Assembly: GCA_019638025.1 (NCBI GenBank)
Contig: JAHBUO010000001.1
Coordinates: 124,001-188,000, forward strand
DNA length: 64,000 nucleotides
Reading direction: 5' to 3'
From: Ignavibacteriaceae bacterium
GTDB taxonomy: Bacteria; Bacteroidota; Ignavibacteria; Ignavibacteriales; Ignavibacteriaceae
A model generated the notes under the pieces. That model searched no databases. It was not told the origin of the DNA and saw only the letters and a program-made list of their open reading frames with translations. Numbering within the stretch: position 1 is the stretch's first letter; each line of letters starts with the position of its first letter. Below are positions 1 through 10,309 of the stretch, piece by piece. Position numbers and translations under genes: made by a program.

Positions 1-475
1 AATATTTTCTTACTGATTGATACATTTTATGTCGAAGTATCAAATTTTTCTGAACTGAAGGGCGACGCAAATCGAGATAACGATATTTCAGGCGTAAATC
101 TTCATGAGCATCAGTATCATCTTTAATTTGGAAAGGAGGCGTTTTTGCTTCGTTCAAGATTACAAGTTTGTTGACCATAACATCAACTAAACCTGTTTGA
201 AGATTTAGATTTTCAGTTCCTTCGGGGCGTTTTCTAACAACACCTTCAATTGAAATTACAAATTCAGAACGAAGGTCTTTTGCTGTGTGGTGCGCATCAG
301 AATTAAAACCCGGCTCGAACACAATTTGTGTTAATCCGTATCTGTCACGTAATTCAATAAAAATTAATCCGCCTAAATCACGGCGTGTATCAACCCAACC
401 GTTCAGAACAACCAATTCACCGACATTACTTTCTCTCAGCTCTCCGCAATTATGTGTACGTGTCTTAAAAACCAT
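1..475 (-). CDS. aspS: Aspartyl-tRNA synthetase, N-terminal part (runs off the window)
   Basis: Class II aminoacyl-tRNA synthetase that charges tRNA-Asp in the cytoplasm. Only the first 158 codons lie in the window. They hold the OB-fold anticodon-binding domain with GWVDTRRDLGGLIFIELRDR, followed by the typical junction LKYRYLDLRRP that opens the catalytic domain. The ATG at 475 is preceded by a GGAG-like ribosome site. The gene is divergent from the pyruvate oxidoreductase. The catalytic motifs 2 and 3 are outside the window. The bacterial versus archaeal-type (AsnRS-lacking, non-discriminating) status cannot be judged from this part. Confidence 0.93.
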   Translation of the reverse strand, partial: MVFKTRTHNCGELRESNVGELVVLNGWVDTRRDLGGLIFIELRDRYGLTQIVFEPGFNSDAHHTAKDLRSEFVISIEGVVRKRPEGTENLNLQTGLVDVMVNKLVILNEAKTPPFQIKDDTDAHEDLRLKYRYLDLRRPSVQKNLILRHKMYQSVRKY

Positions 476-825
476 GATATTAAAACGCTCTCCGAAATTG
501 TTAATAATTAAACGCTTAAAATAGCATTTTTGAAAGCCTTAACAAACTTAAAAAATGTTCAAATCATCAAAAATCAATAAAAAACAAACTTTCCGTTTGC
601 TTGATTAAAACTCCCGATACACGGGGTGGAATCGTTTATTTTGATTGATTCTTAAAATCAAGAAAAGAGGGAGTTGAAAAGAGAATCTAAAAGAAAAAAT
701 CCCCTTTTTTTACTGAAAAATGAGAAAATCAATAGGGAACTTTTTTGGTATAATTTTTGGCATAGTTGAGCAGTTTAAGATGAGATTATGCAATTTTATT
801 ATTTATTCAATAACTGGTAGATAAA
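476..825. other. Divergent intergenic region, aspS / PFOR
   Basis: About 350 bases of AT-rich DNA between two divergent genes, so it must hold both promoters. A TATAAT-like box in TTTTTTGGTATAATTTTTGG (about 745-764) lies about 65 bases ahead of the oxidoreductase start and is the best promoter candidate. No convincing RNA gene or conserved repeat was seen. Confidence 0.3.
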
Positions 826-3800
826 ATGGAAAGAAAAAAAGTAACTATAGACGGAAATGAAGCGGCGGCGCACGTTGCATTTCGTACGAACGAGGTTTGC
901 GCAATTTATCCAATCACCCCTTCCTCGAACATGGGGGAATGGTGTGATGCCTGGGCTGCTGAAGACAAAAAAAATATCTGGGGAGATACACCTGTCGTTA
1001 GCGAATTGCAAAGTGAAGGAGGAGCTTCCGGCTCTGTTCACGGTGCTCTTCAAACAGGTGCTTTAACAACTACATTCACTGCATCTCAAGGATTATTATT
1101 AATGATCCCGAATATGTATCGTATTGCAGGTGAATTAACATCAACAGTATTTCATGTTTCTGCTCGGTCGATTGCTGCTCAAGCACTTTCGATTTTCGGT
1201 GATCACAGTGACGTAATGTCTACTCGTATGACCGGATTTGCAATGTTAGCATCAGCATCTGTTCAGGAAGTAATGGATTTTGCATTAATTGCTCAAGCTG
1301 CAACATTAGAAGCACGAGTTCCTTTTTTACATTTCTTTGATGGTTTTAGAACTTCACACGAAGTTATGAAAATTGAACAGCTTACAAACGAAGATATGCG
1401 TGCAATGATTGATGATGAACTCGTTTTTGCTCACAGAAAACGTGCTCTAAATCCTGAAAATCCGATTATGCGCGGAACAGCTGCAAATCCTGATGTTTAT
1501 TTCCAAACTCGCGAAACCGTTAATCCTTTCTACACATTATGTCCGGATATCGTTCAAAAGCAAATGGATAAATTTGCTTCGATAGTTGGAAGAAAATATA
1601 ACTTGTTTGACTATTACGGTGCCCCCGATGCCGAAAGAATTATTGTTCTTATGGGCTCAGGTGTGGGAGCCGTTGAAGAAGCTGTTGAATATTTAACTTC
1701 AAAAGAAGAAAAGGTCGGCGTTGTAATAGTACGTTTATACCGTCCTTTCTCGATTAAGAATTTTGTTGCTGCTTTACCAAAAACCACAAAATCAATCGCA
1801 GTTTTAGATAGAACAAAAGAACCGGGTTCCTCAGGTGAACCCCTCTATTTGGATATCGTAAATGCATTGACAGAATCATATCAAGAAGGAACCTTAGGAT
1901 TTGATTTACCAAAAATCATCGGCGGAAGATATGGTCTTTCATCAAAAGAATTTACACCCGCAATGGTTAAGGCGATTTACGATGAATTGAAAAAAGATAA
2001 ACCCAAAAATCATTTTACAATCGGTATTAACGATGATGTTGCAAATACAAGTCTTGAATATGATGCAACCTTCTCGGTAGAACCGATTGAAACTTTCCGC
2101 GGAAAATTTTATGGTTTAGGTGCTGATGGAACTGTCGGTGCTAACAAAAACTCAATTAAGATTATCGGTGAAGGAACTGATTTTTACGCTCAAGGTTATT
2201 TTGTTTATGACTCAAAAAAATCAGGTTCAACAACTGTATCTCACTTGAGATTTGGACCTAAAGAGATTAAATCAACTTACCTAATTAACAAAGCAAATTT
2301 CATTGCTTGCCATCAACAAGTATTTCTTGAAAAAATGGATATGCTTGGCGATGCTATTGAAGGAGCTACATTCTTATTAAACACCAAAGTTCCGAAAGAA
2401 CAAGTGTGGGAATCGCTTCCGGAAAAAGTTCAAAAAGATTTAATCGAAAAGAAAATGAAGTTTTACGCAATTGATGCTTATAAGGTTGGTGAAGAAACCG
2501 GAATGGGCACACGCGTTAATACAATCATGCAAACTTGCTTTTTCGCTATTTCAAAAATATTAGAAAAAGATGCCGCTATTAATATGATTAAAGATACAAT
2601 CAAAAAAACCTACGGTGCAAAAGGTGAAAAGATTGTAGCAATGAATAATAACGCTGTTGATCAAACTCTTGCAAACTTATTTGAAATCGAAGTTCCTACA
2701 GAAGTTACCAGCAAATTGCAATTACAACCATTCGTTAGCGGTAAAGCTCCGGAATTTATTCATAATGTTACCGAAGAAATTATTGCCGGTCGTGGTGATG
2801 CAATTCCAGTTAGCAAAATGCCGGTTGATGGAACTTATCCCGTTGGAACAACTAAATGGGAAAAAAGAAATATCGCTTTAGACGTTCCCGCTTGGGATGC
2901 CGAAGTTTGTATTCAATGTAATAAATGTGTGTTGGCTTGTCCTCATGCAACTATCAGAGCTAAAATTTATGATGAAGCTCTTCTTGCAAATGCACCGGAA
3001 ACCTTTAAGTCAGTTAAATTTAAATCAAAAGAATTTGGTGATAACATGGCTTATACAATCCAGGTAGCTGTTGAAGATTGTACCGGTTGTGCGCTTTGCG
3101 TTGATGTTTGTCCTGCAAAAAATAAAAAAGAGACAAGATTCAAAGCCATTAATATGGTTGAACAAATTCCGATTCGTGAAGCTGAACGTGCTAATTGGGA
3201 TTTCTTCTTATCTATTCCTGAAATCGATAGAACAAAACTAAAACTTGATTCAGTAAAAGATTCTCAGTTCCTCGAACCATTGTTTGAGTTCTCCGGTGCT
3301 TGCGCCGGTTGCGGTGAAACACCTTATGTTAAACTTGTTTCGCAACTTTTTGGTGATAGAGCAGTAGTTGCAAATGCTACCGGATGTTCTTCTATATACG
3401 GTGGTAACTTACCAACAACTCCTTGGACAAAGAACAAAGATGGTCGCGGGCCTGCTTGGTCAAATTCTTTATTTGAAGATAATGCTGAATTCGGTTTCGG
3501 TTTCCGTTTAGCTATAGATAAACATAATCTTCAGGCTAAAAATCTCTTAACAAAATTAGCACCTGAAATTGGTGAAACTTTAGTTGAAGAATTAATTAAT
3601 GCCGATCAAAAAGATGAAGTCGGTATTTATGAACAAAGAGAAAGAGTAAAAGTCCTTGTTCAGAAAGTAAATGACCTCATATCTACAAGTTCACTAAACG
3701 GTAAAACTAGTGATGCTAAACATCTTTTAACTTTAGCTGATTATCTTGTTAAAAAATCAGTATGGATTATCGGCGGTGACGGTTGGGCTTATGATATTGG

Positions 3801-4413
3801 TTATGGTGGATTAGACCACGTGATTGCTTCAGGTAAAAATGTAAACATTTTAGTTCTGGATACTGAAGTTTATTCAAATACCGGTGGACAAGCATCAAAA
3901 TCAACTCCACGTGCAGCTGTAGCAAAATTTGCCGCTGCCGGAAAACCTGCCGCTAAAAAAGACCTTGGCTTAATGGCAATGTCTTACGGTAATGTTTATG
4001 TAGCTAAAGTTGCAATGGGAGCTAACGATGCACAAACCGTTAGAGCATTCCTTGAAGCCGAAGCTTATGATGGTCCTTCAATTATTATTGCTTATAGCCA
4101 TTGTATTGCACATGGAATAAACATGGCAACCGGTATGAAGAATCAAAAAGCTGCCGTCGATTCAGGTCACTGGCAATTATTCCGTTATCATCCTGATTGG
4201 CAAACAGAAGGAAAGAATCCATTTAAGCTTGAATCAAAAGGATTAAAGATTCCATTAAAAGAATACGCTTATATGGAAACTCGTTACAAAATGTTAACTA
4301 AATCTCATCCTCATCTTTCGGAAGAATTGATGAAGCAAGCTCAAGAAGATGTTACCAAACGTTGGAAATATTATGAAGAACTTGCTGCTCTGAAGTTTGG
4401 CAAAGAAGAATAA
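826..4413 (+). CDS. nifJ: Pyruvate:ferredoxin (flavodoxin) oxidoreductase, homodimeric type
   Basis: Oxidative decarboxylation of pyruvate and CoA to acetyl-CoA and CO2, with reduction of ferredoxin or flavodoxin; cytoplasmic and oxygen sensitive. The 1195 residues match the single-chain family length. Order of domains: N-terminal pyrimidine/substrate domain (YPITPSSNMGEW near residue 30), CoA and EKR-type region, two 4Fe-4S clusters (CIQCNKCVLACP from Cys695 and CTGCALCVDVCP from Cys752), a CAGCGETPY cluster ligand segment near 830, and the thiamine diphosphate motif GGDGWAYDIG near 984 with SNTGGQ after it. It stands alone as a monocistronic gene closed by a strong terminator. A pyruvate dehydrogenase complex lies elsewhere in the window, so the two pyruvate routes coexist. 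Confidence 0.96.
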   Translation: MERKKVTIDGNEAAAHVAFRTNEVCAIYPITPSSNMGEWCDAWAAEDKKNIWGDTPVVSELQSEGGASGSVHGALQTGALTTTFTASQGLLLMIPNMYRIAGELTSTVFHVSARSIAAQALSIFGDHSDVMSTRMTGFAMLASASVQEVMDFALIAQAATLEARVPFLHFFDGFRTSHEVMKIEQLTNEDMRAMIDDELVFAHRKRALNPENPIMRGTAANPDVYFQTRETVNPFYTLCPDIVQKQMDKFASIVGRKYNLFDYYGAPDAERIIVLMGSGVGAVEEAVEYLTSKEEKVGVVIVRLYRPFSIKNFVAALPKTTKSIAVLDRTKEPGSSGEPLYLDIVNALTESYQEGTLGFDLPKIIGGRYGLSSKEFTPAMVKAIYDELKKDKPKNHFTIGINDDVANTSLEYDATFSVEPIETFRGKFYGLGADGTVGANKNSIKIIGEGTDFYAQGYFVYDSKKSGSTTVSHLRFGPKEIKSTYLINKANFIACHQQVFLEKMDMLGDAIEGATFLLNTKVPKEQVWESLPEKVQKDLIEKKMKFYAIDAYKVGEETGMGTRVNTIMQTCFFAISKILEKDAAINMIKDTIKKTYGAKGEKIVAMNNNAVDQTLANLFEIEVPTEVTSKLQLQPFVSGKAPEFIHNVTEEIIAGRGDAIPVSKMPVDGTYPVGTTKWEKRNIALDVPAWDAEVCIQCNKCVLACPHATIRAKIYDEALLANAPETFKSVKFKSKEFGDNMAYTIQVAVEDCTGCALCVDVCPAKNKKETRFKAINMVEQIPIREAERANWDFFLSIPEIDRTKLKLDSVKDSQFLEPLFEFSGACAGCGETPYVKLVSQLFGDRAVVANATGCSSIYGGNLPTTPWTKNKDGRGPAWSNSLFEDNAEFGFGFRLAIDKHNLQAKNLLTKLAPEIGETLVEELINADQKDEVGIYEQRERVKVLVQKVNDLISTSSLNGKTSDAKHLLTLADYLVKKSVWIIGGDGWAYDIGYGGLDHVIASGKNVNILVLDTEVYSNTGGQASKSTPRAAVAKFAAAGKPAAKKDLGLMAMSYGNVYVAKVAMGANDAQTVRAFLEAEAYDGPSIIIAYSHCIAHGINMATGMKNQKAAVDSGHWQLFRYHPDWQTEGKNPFKLESKGLKIPLKEYAYMETRYKMLTKSHPHLSEELMKQAQEDVTKRWKYYEELAALKFGKEE

Positions 4414-4438
4414 ATTAGTTATCATTTCTATTATTATT

Positions 4439-4467
4439 AAAGACGCAGTTCGCTGCGTCTTTTTTTT
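4439..4467 (+). terminator. Rho-independent terminator after PFOR
   Basis: A perfect 8-base stem AGACGCAG / CTGCGTCT closes a UUCG tetraloop (4441-4460) and is followed by a run of seven T. It lies 25 bases after the PFOR stop. Confidence 0.9.
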
Positions 4468-4557
4468 ATCCCCTCACCTTATTATTATCATTCTACAACC
4501 AAAACAATTTTTGTATATTTTCGTATTATTTTAACAAATACTAATCGGGAAAACATT

Positions 4558-6744
4558 ATGCAACATCAACTTTTTTCAAGGTTCATCGTTTTACTTTTTC
4601 TCCTTTCATCGCTTGTCAGCGGACAAAAGAAACATTTCACAATAGATGATATTTTTACCAACAGGAATTTCTCTCCCAAAAGTATTATGGGGCTTCAATG
4701 GTTTGATAGCGGAAATTCATATTCTTTTTTGAAAATGAATACCGAAACTAAATCGATGGAAATGTGGAGTCATAACCTAAAAACCGGTGAAGAGAAAATA
4801 ATAGTCTCTGCTTCAGAACTCAAGTTAAAAGAAGATGATGCCCCTTTTATAATCCGCAATTACGAATGGTCTCCCAATGGAAGATACATCTTGTTTACCG
4901 GAATGCTCCCCGCAAGAAGCTTAAAAAGTGGCGGAACTTTTTATCTATTTGATTTTATCCAAAAGAAATTTTTTCTTCTTGCTGAATCAGAACAAGAACA
5001 AATTAACGCTCAATTTTCTCCCGATGGAAATAAGCTTGGATTTGTCAGAGGAAATAATCTATTTATAATTGATATAAGTTCACAAAAAGAAACTCAACTT
5101 ACTTTTGATGGAAATGATAATATTCTGAACGGTCACTTCGATTGGGTATATGAAGAAGAGTTCAGTATCATCAAGGGATTTGAGTGGTCTGATGATAGCA
5201 AAACAATTGCTTATTGGCGATTAGACCAAACAGAGGTTCCGGATATTAAAATTCAAAAGTGGGATTCTCTCTATCTTAATTCCATTGATATGAAATACCC
5301 GAAAGCGGGGGCAAAGAATAGTGATGTTAAAATCGGTATTGTTTCAATTGAAACCGGAAAAAATGTTTTTGCTGATTTAGGTGATGAAAAAGATATTTAT
5401 GTCCCTCGAATAAAATTCACTAAAGACGGGAAATCTTTATCAATTCAGAAACTTAATCGTCTTCAAAATAAACTTGAGTTTCTTTTTGCTGATTTATCAA
5501 ACGGTAAAACCAAAACGGTTTTTATTGAAACCGATTCTTGCTGGATTGACATCAACGACAACCTCTACTTTTTAGGTGACGACAAAACTTTCATATGGCA
5601 ATCGGAACGTGACGGTTATAATCATTTCTATTTAATGGATTATTCCGGAAAAGTACTCAACCAAATCACCAAAGGAAATTGGGAAACCGCCAACATTCAT
5701 TATGTAGATGAAAAAAATAAACTCCTTTATTATTCCTCCAACGAACGAGGTGCTATTTACACCGATTTATATGTAATTAAATTTGACGGAAGCGGTAAAA
5801 AAAGATTAACTGAATCTGCAGGTTCGCACGGAATTAACTTTTCGAAATCAGGGAGTTATTTTATAGATAGATATTCAAATTCATCAACACTCCCTTCGAC
5901 TTTCTTATATGACAATAACGGAAAAAAAGTTAGAGACCTTGCTGTTTCAACAATGGATGGATTTAAAGATTTTGATTTAGGAACCTCAGAATTTATCTCC
6001 TTTACAACTTCTGATGGTGTTGAGTTAAATGGCATGTTAATTAAACCATCAGACTTTGACCCTTCAAAAAAATATCCGGTTTTAGTCTATAATTACAGTG
6101 GTCCGGGTTCACAAATTGTTAAAGATTCATGGCAGGGGGCTAATCTCTTGTGGCACATGATGATTGCTCAAAAAGGCTATCTCGTTTTTATGTTAGATAA
6201 TAGAGGAACAGGTGGACGCGGAAGTTCTTTCAAAAAGATTGTTTATAAAAATTTAGGCTACTGGGAAGTTAATGATCAAATTGAAGGAGCAAAATATCTT
6301 GCTTCACTCCCTTTTGTTGATGCTGAACGAATCGGTATTTGGGGTTGGAGTTATGGCGGATATATGTCGGCACTCACTTTAATGCAAGGAGCAGATTATT
6401 TTAAATCAGCTGTCTCTGTCGCTCCTGTTACTCATTGGAAATTTTATGACACAATTTACACTGAACGATATATGTCGTTACCCTCATTAAATCCCGAGGG
6501 CTATGAGGTAAGTGCAGTTCTCTCACATACCGATAAGCTTAAAGGAAAACTGTTACTAGTTCATGGTACTGCCGATGATAATGTACATTTTCAAAATGCG
6601 GTAGCACTTGTGGAAAAATTGATTTCTGAAAATCGTCAATTTGAAACAATGTTTTATCCCGAAAAAGATCACGGTATATATGGTGGCAAAACCCGTATTC
6701 ATTTATATAATATGATGACTAATTTTATTCTAAATAATTTATAG
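4558..6744 (+). CDS. Dipeptidyl-peptidase IV family serine peptidase (S9)
   Basis: Exported exopeptidase expected to remove Xaa-Pro or similar dipeptides from peptides in the periplasm. Residues 1-22 form a signal peptide ending in LVSG. The middle is an eight-bladed propeller domain containing the DPP IV hallmark DWVYEEEF near residue 200, whose two Glu bind the substrate amino terminus. The C-terminal alpha/beta hydrolase domain holds the triad Ser598 (GWSYGGY), Asp673 (GTADDNVH) and His705 (KDHGIYGG). Its 728 residues match S9B enzymes. It is a single gene between a terminator and a membrane protein gene. Substrate choice between DPP IV and prolyl tripeptidyl types is not decided. Confidence 0.93.
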   Translation: MQHQLFSRFIVLLFLLSSLVSGQKKHFTIDDIFTNRNFSPKSIMGLQWFDSGNSYSFLKMNTETKSMEMWSHNLKTGEEKIIVSASELKLKEDDAPFIIRNYEWSPNGRYILFTGMLPARSLKSGGTFYLFDFIQKKFFLLAESEQEQINAQFSPDGNKLGFVRGNNLFIIDISSQKETQLTFDGNDNILNGHFDWVYEEEFSIIKGFEWSDDSKTIAYWRLDQTEVPDIKIQKWDSLYLNSIDMKYPKAGAKNSDVKIGIVSIETGKNVFADLGDEKDIYVPRIKFTKDGKSLSIQKLNRLQNKLEFLFADLSNGKTKTVFIETDSCWIDINDNLYFLGDDKTFIWQSERDGYNHFYLMDYSGKVLNQITKGNWETANIHYVDEKNKLLYYSSNERGAIYTDLYVIKFDGSGKKRLTESAGSHGINFSKSGSYFIDRYSNSSTLPSTFLYDNNGKKVRDLAVSTMDGFKDFDLGTSEFISFTTSDGVELNGMLIKPSDFDPSKKYPVLVYNYSGPGSQIVKDSWQGANLLWHMMIAQKGYLVFMLDNRGTGGRGSSFKKIVYKNLGYWEVNDQIEGAKYLASLPFVDAERIGIWGWSYGGYMSALTLMQGADYFKSAVSVAPVTHWKFYDTIYTERYMSLPSLNPEGYEVSAVLSHTDKLKGKLLLVHGTADDNVHFQNAVALVEKLISENRQFETMFYPEKDHGIYGGKTRIHLYNMMTNFILNNL

Positions 6745-6815
6745 TAAATATATCTGGCAATTGCCTTTGGCTTAAATCATAGATATGTTTAATATCATTT
6801 ATTGAAAGGACTTTT

Positions 6816-7619
6816 ATGGAGGATTATACAAATTTCAATCAGAATGAAGAAGAAGCTGAGCTTAGTTTTTCCGACAAAATAGCTGGGATTTTCACAGAGC
6901 CGACTTCAACTTTTGAACAAATAGCAAAATTCCCACCTAAGGGGATTGATTGGTTTCTCCCTTTCTTTATATTATTGCTTTTAGTGATAGGCTCCCAATG
7001 GTTAATAATGTCAAATCCGATTATAAAATCTGATGCGATACGCCAACAGAGAGCCGCACAAGAAGAATATTTACAAAAGGAAGTCGAAAGCGGAAATCTT
7101 TCTCAAGCTCAAGCTGATGAGAGGATGGAAATGATAGACCGACAAATGGAACAAATGTCGGGTAATATAGGAATGATAATTCAGTCGATTTCAATTTTTG
7201 TAATGGGCTTTATTATCTTTTTTGTAGTTGTACTTGTTTACTATTTAATAGTAAAATTTGCTCTGAAAGGAGAGGGAACATACTCCTCTGCTCTTGTTGC
7301 AAATGGGCTTGTAAGCTTTATCGGAATGATTCAAGTTATAGTTACGACAATATTGTCTTTAAGTTTTGATAGATTAATGAGAGATACATCTGTTGCATCT
7401 CTTATGAATATCGAAAAAACTGAATTAGCCGGTTTCTTACTATCTAAAGTTGACCCATTTTCAATATGGTCTTATGTTATTCTTGGCATTGGATTAGCAA
7501 AAATGTTTAAGTCTGAAGATGTTAAGAAATATATAATTGTTATTCTAAGCGTTTGGGTTGGATGGAGCATAATTGTCTATATCTTGTCTAAGTTCGTCCC
7601 ATTCATGCAAAATTTCTAA
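6816..7619 (+). CDS. Yip1-domain-like integral membrane protein
   Basis: A 267-residue protein with a soluble N-terminal segment holding FTEPTSTFEQIAKFPPKGIDWFLPF, a layout seen in bacterial YIP1-family proteins, then about five hydrophobic segments (near residues 48-66, 120-147, 160-182, 212-230 and 238-258). A charged glutamine-rich stretch at 72-105 separates the first two helices. The start has an AAAGGA ribosome site. Function unknown; it lies 71 bases after the peptidase gene and could share its transcript. Confidence 0.6.
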   Translation: MEDYTNFNQNEEEAELSFSDKIAGIFTEPTSTFEQIAKFPPKGIDWFLPFFILLLLVIGSQWLIMSNPIIKSDAIRQQRAAQEEYLQKEVESGNLSQAQADERMEMIDRQMEQMSGNIGMIIQSISIFVMGFIIFFVVVLVYYLIVKFALKGEGTYSSALVANGLVSFIGMIQVIVTTILSLSFDRLMRDTSVASLMNIEKTELAGFLLSKVDPFSIWSYVILGIGLAKMFKSEDVKKYIIVILSVWVGWSIIVYILSKFVPFMQNF

Positions 7620-7664
7620 AATTCATTATAAAGGGACGTGACTTGCTGCGTCTCTCTAATACTT

Positions 7665-7698
7665 AAAACAAAAGAGGCTGCCCCGAAGACAGCCTCTC
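7665..7698 (-). terminator. Terminator after glnA (minus strand)
   Basis: Stem AGAGGCTG / CAGCCTCT (7673-7680 and 7690-7697) followed on the minus strand by TTTGTTTT. It lies 25 bases past the glnA stop codon and also lies just after the convergent Yip1-like gene, so it may serve both. Confidence 0.8.
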
Positions 7699-7722
7699 TC
7701 TTATTTCTTCGTATAGCCAAGC

Positions 7723-9150
7723 CTAAACATCGTAATACAAATTAAACTCATATGGATGAGGTTGAAGCGCCATCGGTTTAACTTCTTTTTCATATTTATA
7801 ACGAATCCAAGTATCTATTACATCTTGAGTAAAGACATCACCGCGAAGTAAATATTCATGATCATCTGCTAAAGCTTTCAATGCTTCTTGCAAACTACCC
7901 GGAGTAGAAGGAACGTTTTGGAGTTCTTCGGGTTCCATATCGTATATATCTTTGTCAAGTGGGTCTCCCGGCTCTATTCGATTTAGCACACCATCGATTC
8001 CGGCTAACATAATTGCAGAAAATGCAAGATAAGGATTTGCAGATGGGTCAGGGCATCTGAATTCGACTCGCTTAGCTTTTGGACTAGCTGAGTACATCGG
8101 AATTCTTATTGATGCACTTCGGTTTCTTTGTGAATATGCTAAGTTTACAGGGGCTTCATATCCCGGAACAAGACGTTTATAAGAATTTGTTGTTGGATTG
8201 CTAAATGCTAAAATTGAAGGGGCATGTTTGAGTATTCCGCCAATAAAATAAAGAGCCATTTCACTTAAACCGGCGTAACCGTTTCCGGCAAAAAGAGGTT
8301 TCCCTTTTTTCCAAAGACTAACGTGTACGTGCATACCACTTCCGTTATCACCAAAAATTGGCTTGGGCATATATGTAACGGTTTTGTTATTTCGTTTTGC
8401 AGTATTCTTCACTATATACTTAAACATCAATAGTTGGTCAGCAGCTTTAATCAATGGTTGAAAGCGAAGATCGATTTCACACTGTCCGCCGCTTGCAACT
8501 TCATGATGCTGTGCTTCAACATCAATTCCGGCATTAATTAAATTTAGTACCATTTCATTTCTCAAATCCATAAGAGAATCGGTTGGCGGTACAGGAAAAT
8601 AACCTTCTTTGTAACGTGGCTTATAACCAAGATTAGGGCTTTCCTCTCTGCCGCTATTCCATCTTCCTTCTATTGAATCGACAAAATAAAAACTGCTATT
8701 CGGTTGAGAATCAAATCTTACATCATCAAAAACGAAAAACTCTGCTTCGGGACCGAAGTAGACTGTATCTGCAAGCCCCGACGATTTGAGAAAGGCTTCG
8801 GCTTTTTGTGCTATATTTCTTGGGCATCTTGAATATTTTTCTTTTGTTGCAGGTTCATAAACATCACAAATTAAACTTAAAGTGGGTGCTTCAATAAAAG
8901 GATCCATAAACATTGTTTCGGGGTCGGGAATAATTAACATATCGCTTTCATTAATAGCTTTCCATCCTCTCATGGAAGAACCATCGAATCCAAAGCCATC
9001 TTCAAAAGATGAAGCTGAAAATTGACTTACAGGAACGGTGAAGTGCTGCCACTGTCCGGGGAAGTCCATAAACTTCATATCAATAAACTGAATCTTATTC
9101 TCTTTAATAAACCTTAACACTTTGTCAATTGACGAGGGAGCCTTTGCCAT
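7723..9150 (-). CDS. glnA: Glutamine synthetase, type I
   Basis: ATP-dependent condensation of glutamate and ammonium to glutamine; dodecameric and cytoplasmic. The 475 residues carry [10 protein letters not shown] near the N terminus, the metal-ligand segment [27 protein letters not shown] and the [10 protein letters not shown] loop. Tyr403 lies in IYDMEPEE, at the position of the adenylylated Tyr of GSI-beta enzymes, so control by adenylylation is possible, though no GlnE is seen here. The gene starts 29 bases after an Lrp-family regulator on the same strand. Confidence 0.95.
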   Translation of the reverse strand: MAKAPSSIDKVLRFIKENKIQFIDMKFMDFPGQWQHFTVPVSQFSASSFEDGFGFDGSSMRGWKAINESDMLIIPDPETMFMDPFIEAPTLSLICDVYEPATKEKYSRCPRNIAQKAEAFLKSSGLADTVYFGPEAEFFVFDDVRFDSQPNSSFYFVDSIEGRWNSGREESPNLGYKPRYKEGYFPVPPTDSLMDLRNEMVLNLINAGIDVEAQHHEVASGGQCEIDLRFQPLIKAADQLLMFKYIVKNTAKRNNKTVTYMPKPIFGDNGSGMHVHVSLWKKGKPLFAGNGYAGLSEMALYFIGGILKHAPSILAFSNPTTNSYKRLVPGYEAPVNLAYSQRNRSASIRIPMYSASPKAKRVEFRCPDPSANPYLAFSAIMLAGIDGVLNRIEPGDPLDKDIYDMEPEELQNVPSTPGSLQEALKALADDHEYLLRGDVFTQDVIDTWIRYKYEKEVKPMALQPHPYEFNLYYDV

Positions 9151-9179
9151 AAAAAATGATTCCTATTTTGTTAATAAAA

Positions 9180-9629
9180 TTATTCTAATTCGATTTTTGT
9201 TTGCTCTTTAATAGTTGATAGAACAAAGAAAGATTTTGTCCCTTGAACTCCGGACCATGCTTGAATTTCACCTAAAAGTTTTTCGAGTGCTTCTGTATTT
9301 TTTACAACGGCTTTAAGGATGTGAGAGCCATCTCCCAGAATTGAATGACACTCTAAGATTTGAGGATTTTTTTCCACATTAGCAATGAGATTTTTGTAAT
9401 GTTTAGAAGAATCCATCACAACAAGGATAAAAGCCATAATATCATAGCCAAAAACTTTTCGGTCTATTTTTGCGTAGTACCCTTTTATTATTCCGCGTTC
9501 CTCTAATTTATTCAAGCGCTCACTTACTGATGGAATTGACATTCCGATTTCATCGGCGAGCTGACTTCTTTTTGTGCGTCCTTCAGTCTGAAGAGTATTT
9601 AATATCTTAATATCTAAGTTGTCGAGCAT
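9180..9629 (-). CDS. Lrp/AsnC-family transcriptional regulator
   Basis: A 149-residue feast/famine regulator: an N-terminal helix-turn-helix (LDIKILNTLQ to SIPSVSERLNKLEERGIIKGY, residues 4-50) and a C-terminal RAM/AsnC effector domain (IMAFILVVMD onward, with the GDGSH turn). It sits directly upstream of glnA with 29 bases between, so it probably controls its own operon and senses an amino acid, plausibly glutamine or another amino acid; the ligand is inference. Confidence 0.88.
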   Translation of the reverse strand: MLDNLDIKILNTLQTEGRTKRSQLADEIGMSIPSVSERLNKLEERGIIKGYYAKIDRKVFGYDIMAFILVVMDSSKHYKNLIANVEKNPQILECHSILGDGSHILKAVVKNTEALEKLLGEIQAWSGVQGTKSFFVLSTIKEQTKIELE

Positions 9630-9722
9630 ATATAAACTAAATTATTTAGGTGAAAGTTAAAAGATGGCTGTAAATATAAGGTAATTGAAACCGAATATGC
9701 AAGAAATTTTTATTTTTAAAAT

Positions 9723-9756
9723 AAAAAATCTCACTCAATTAAGTGAGAGTGAGATT
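9723..9756 (-). terminator. Terminator after the RlpA-like gene (minus strand)
   Basis: A perfect 10-base stem AATCTCACTC / GAGTGAGATT (9727-9736 and 9747-9756) is followed on the minus strand by TTTTATTTTA. It lies 24 bases past the stop of the gene at 9780-10274. Confidence 0.82.
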
Positions 9757-9779
9757 CTTATCAGAAAAGAGCTTTGGGA

Positions 9780-10274
9780 TTAGTTAAAAGTTATAACCGG
9801 AAAGTTTACACCTTTAAGACTAACTTGTTCAACCTCCAGCTTTACAACGCCGGGGTTAATCATTCCGAGTTGCTCAGCAGCTGCTCGAGAAATATCAAGA
9901 TGTCGTCCCGGAATATAAGGTCCGCGATCGTTTATTCTTACTATTACAGATTTATTGTTTCTTGGATTTGTCAATCTTAGCAAAGTCCCAAATCTATAAT
10001 TTTTATGTGCAGCAGTTAATGCCTCTTGATCAAATATTTCTCCGTTAGCAGTTAATCTGCCGTGAAAACCGGGACCATACCATGATGTTCTCATCGTCCC
10101 TTTGTCAATGTAATTAATGATAGTCGTATTTTCAGACATAACTTCATTAATAGCTGTTGTCACCTCTTCGAGTTTTGGCTCTTCTGCTTCAGAAGCCATT
10201 TCGCTTACTGCCGTAAAACCTGCCAAAACCAGGAGCAATGAGAACAACAATAATTTTGTTATCGAACTCAACAT
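9780..10274 (-). CDS. RlpA-like septal-ring lytic transglycosylase (double-psi beta barrel)
   Basis: A 164-residue exported protein. Residues 1-25 are a signal peptide without a lipobox Cys. The rest is the RlpA double-psi beta barrel: TSWYGPGFHGRLTANGEIFD, LTAAHKNYRFGTLLRLTN, and VRINDRGPYIPGRHLDISRAAAEQLG. The domain cleaves denuded glycan strands in the proteins where this was tested; the C-terminal SPOR domain of enterobacterial RlpA is absent. A GAGG motif lies only 3-4 bases from the ATG, so the next codon (TTG) could be the true start. Confidence 0.85.
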   Translation of the reverse strand: MLSSITKLLLFSLLLVLAGFTAVSEMASEAEEPKLEEVTTAINEVMSENTTIINYIDKGTMRTSWYGPGFHGRLTANGEIFDQEALTAAHKNYRFGTLLRLTNPRNNKSVIVRINDRGPYIPGRHLDISRAAAEQLGMINPGVVKLEVEQVSLKGVNFPVITFN

Positions 10275-10309
10275 TACCTCATTGTTGTTAATAAATTTAG
10301 CGACACAAA

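Noticed and set aside
745-764. Sigma-54 promoter ahead of PFOR
   Set aside because: The string TTGGTATAATTTTTGGCA lacks the GC at the correct distance; a TATAAT-type box fits better.
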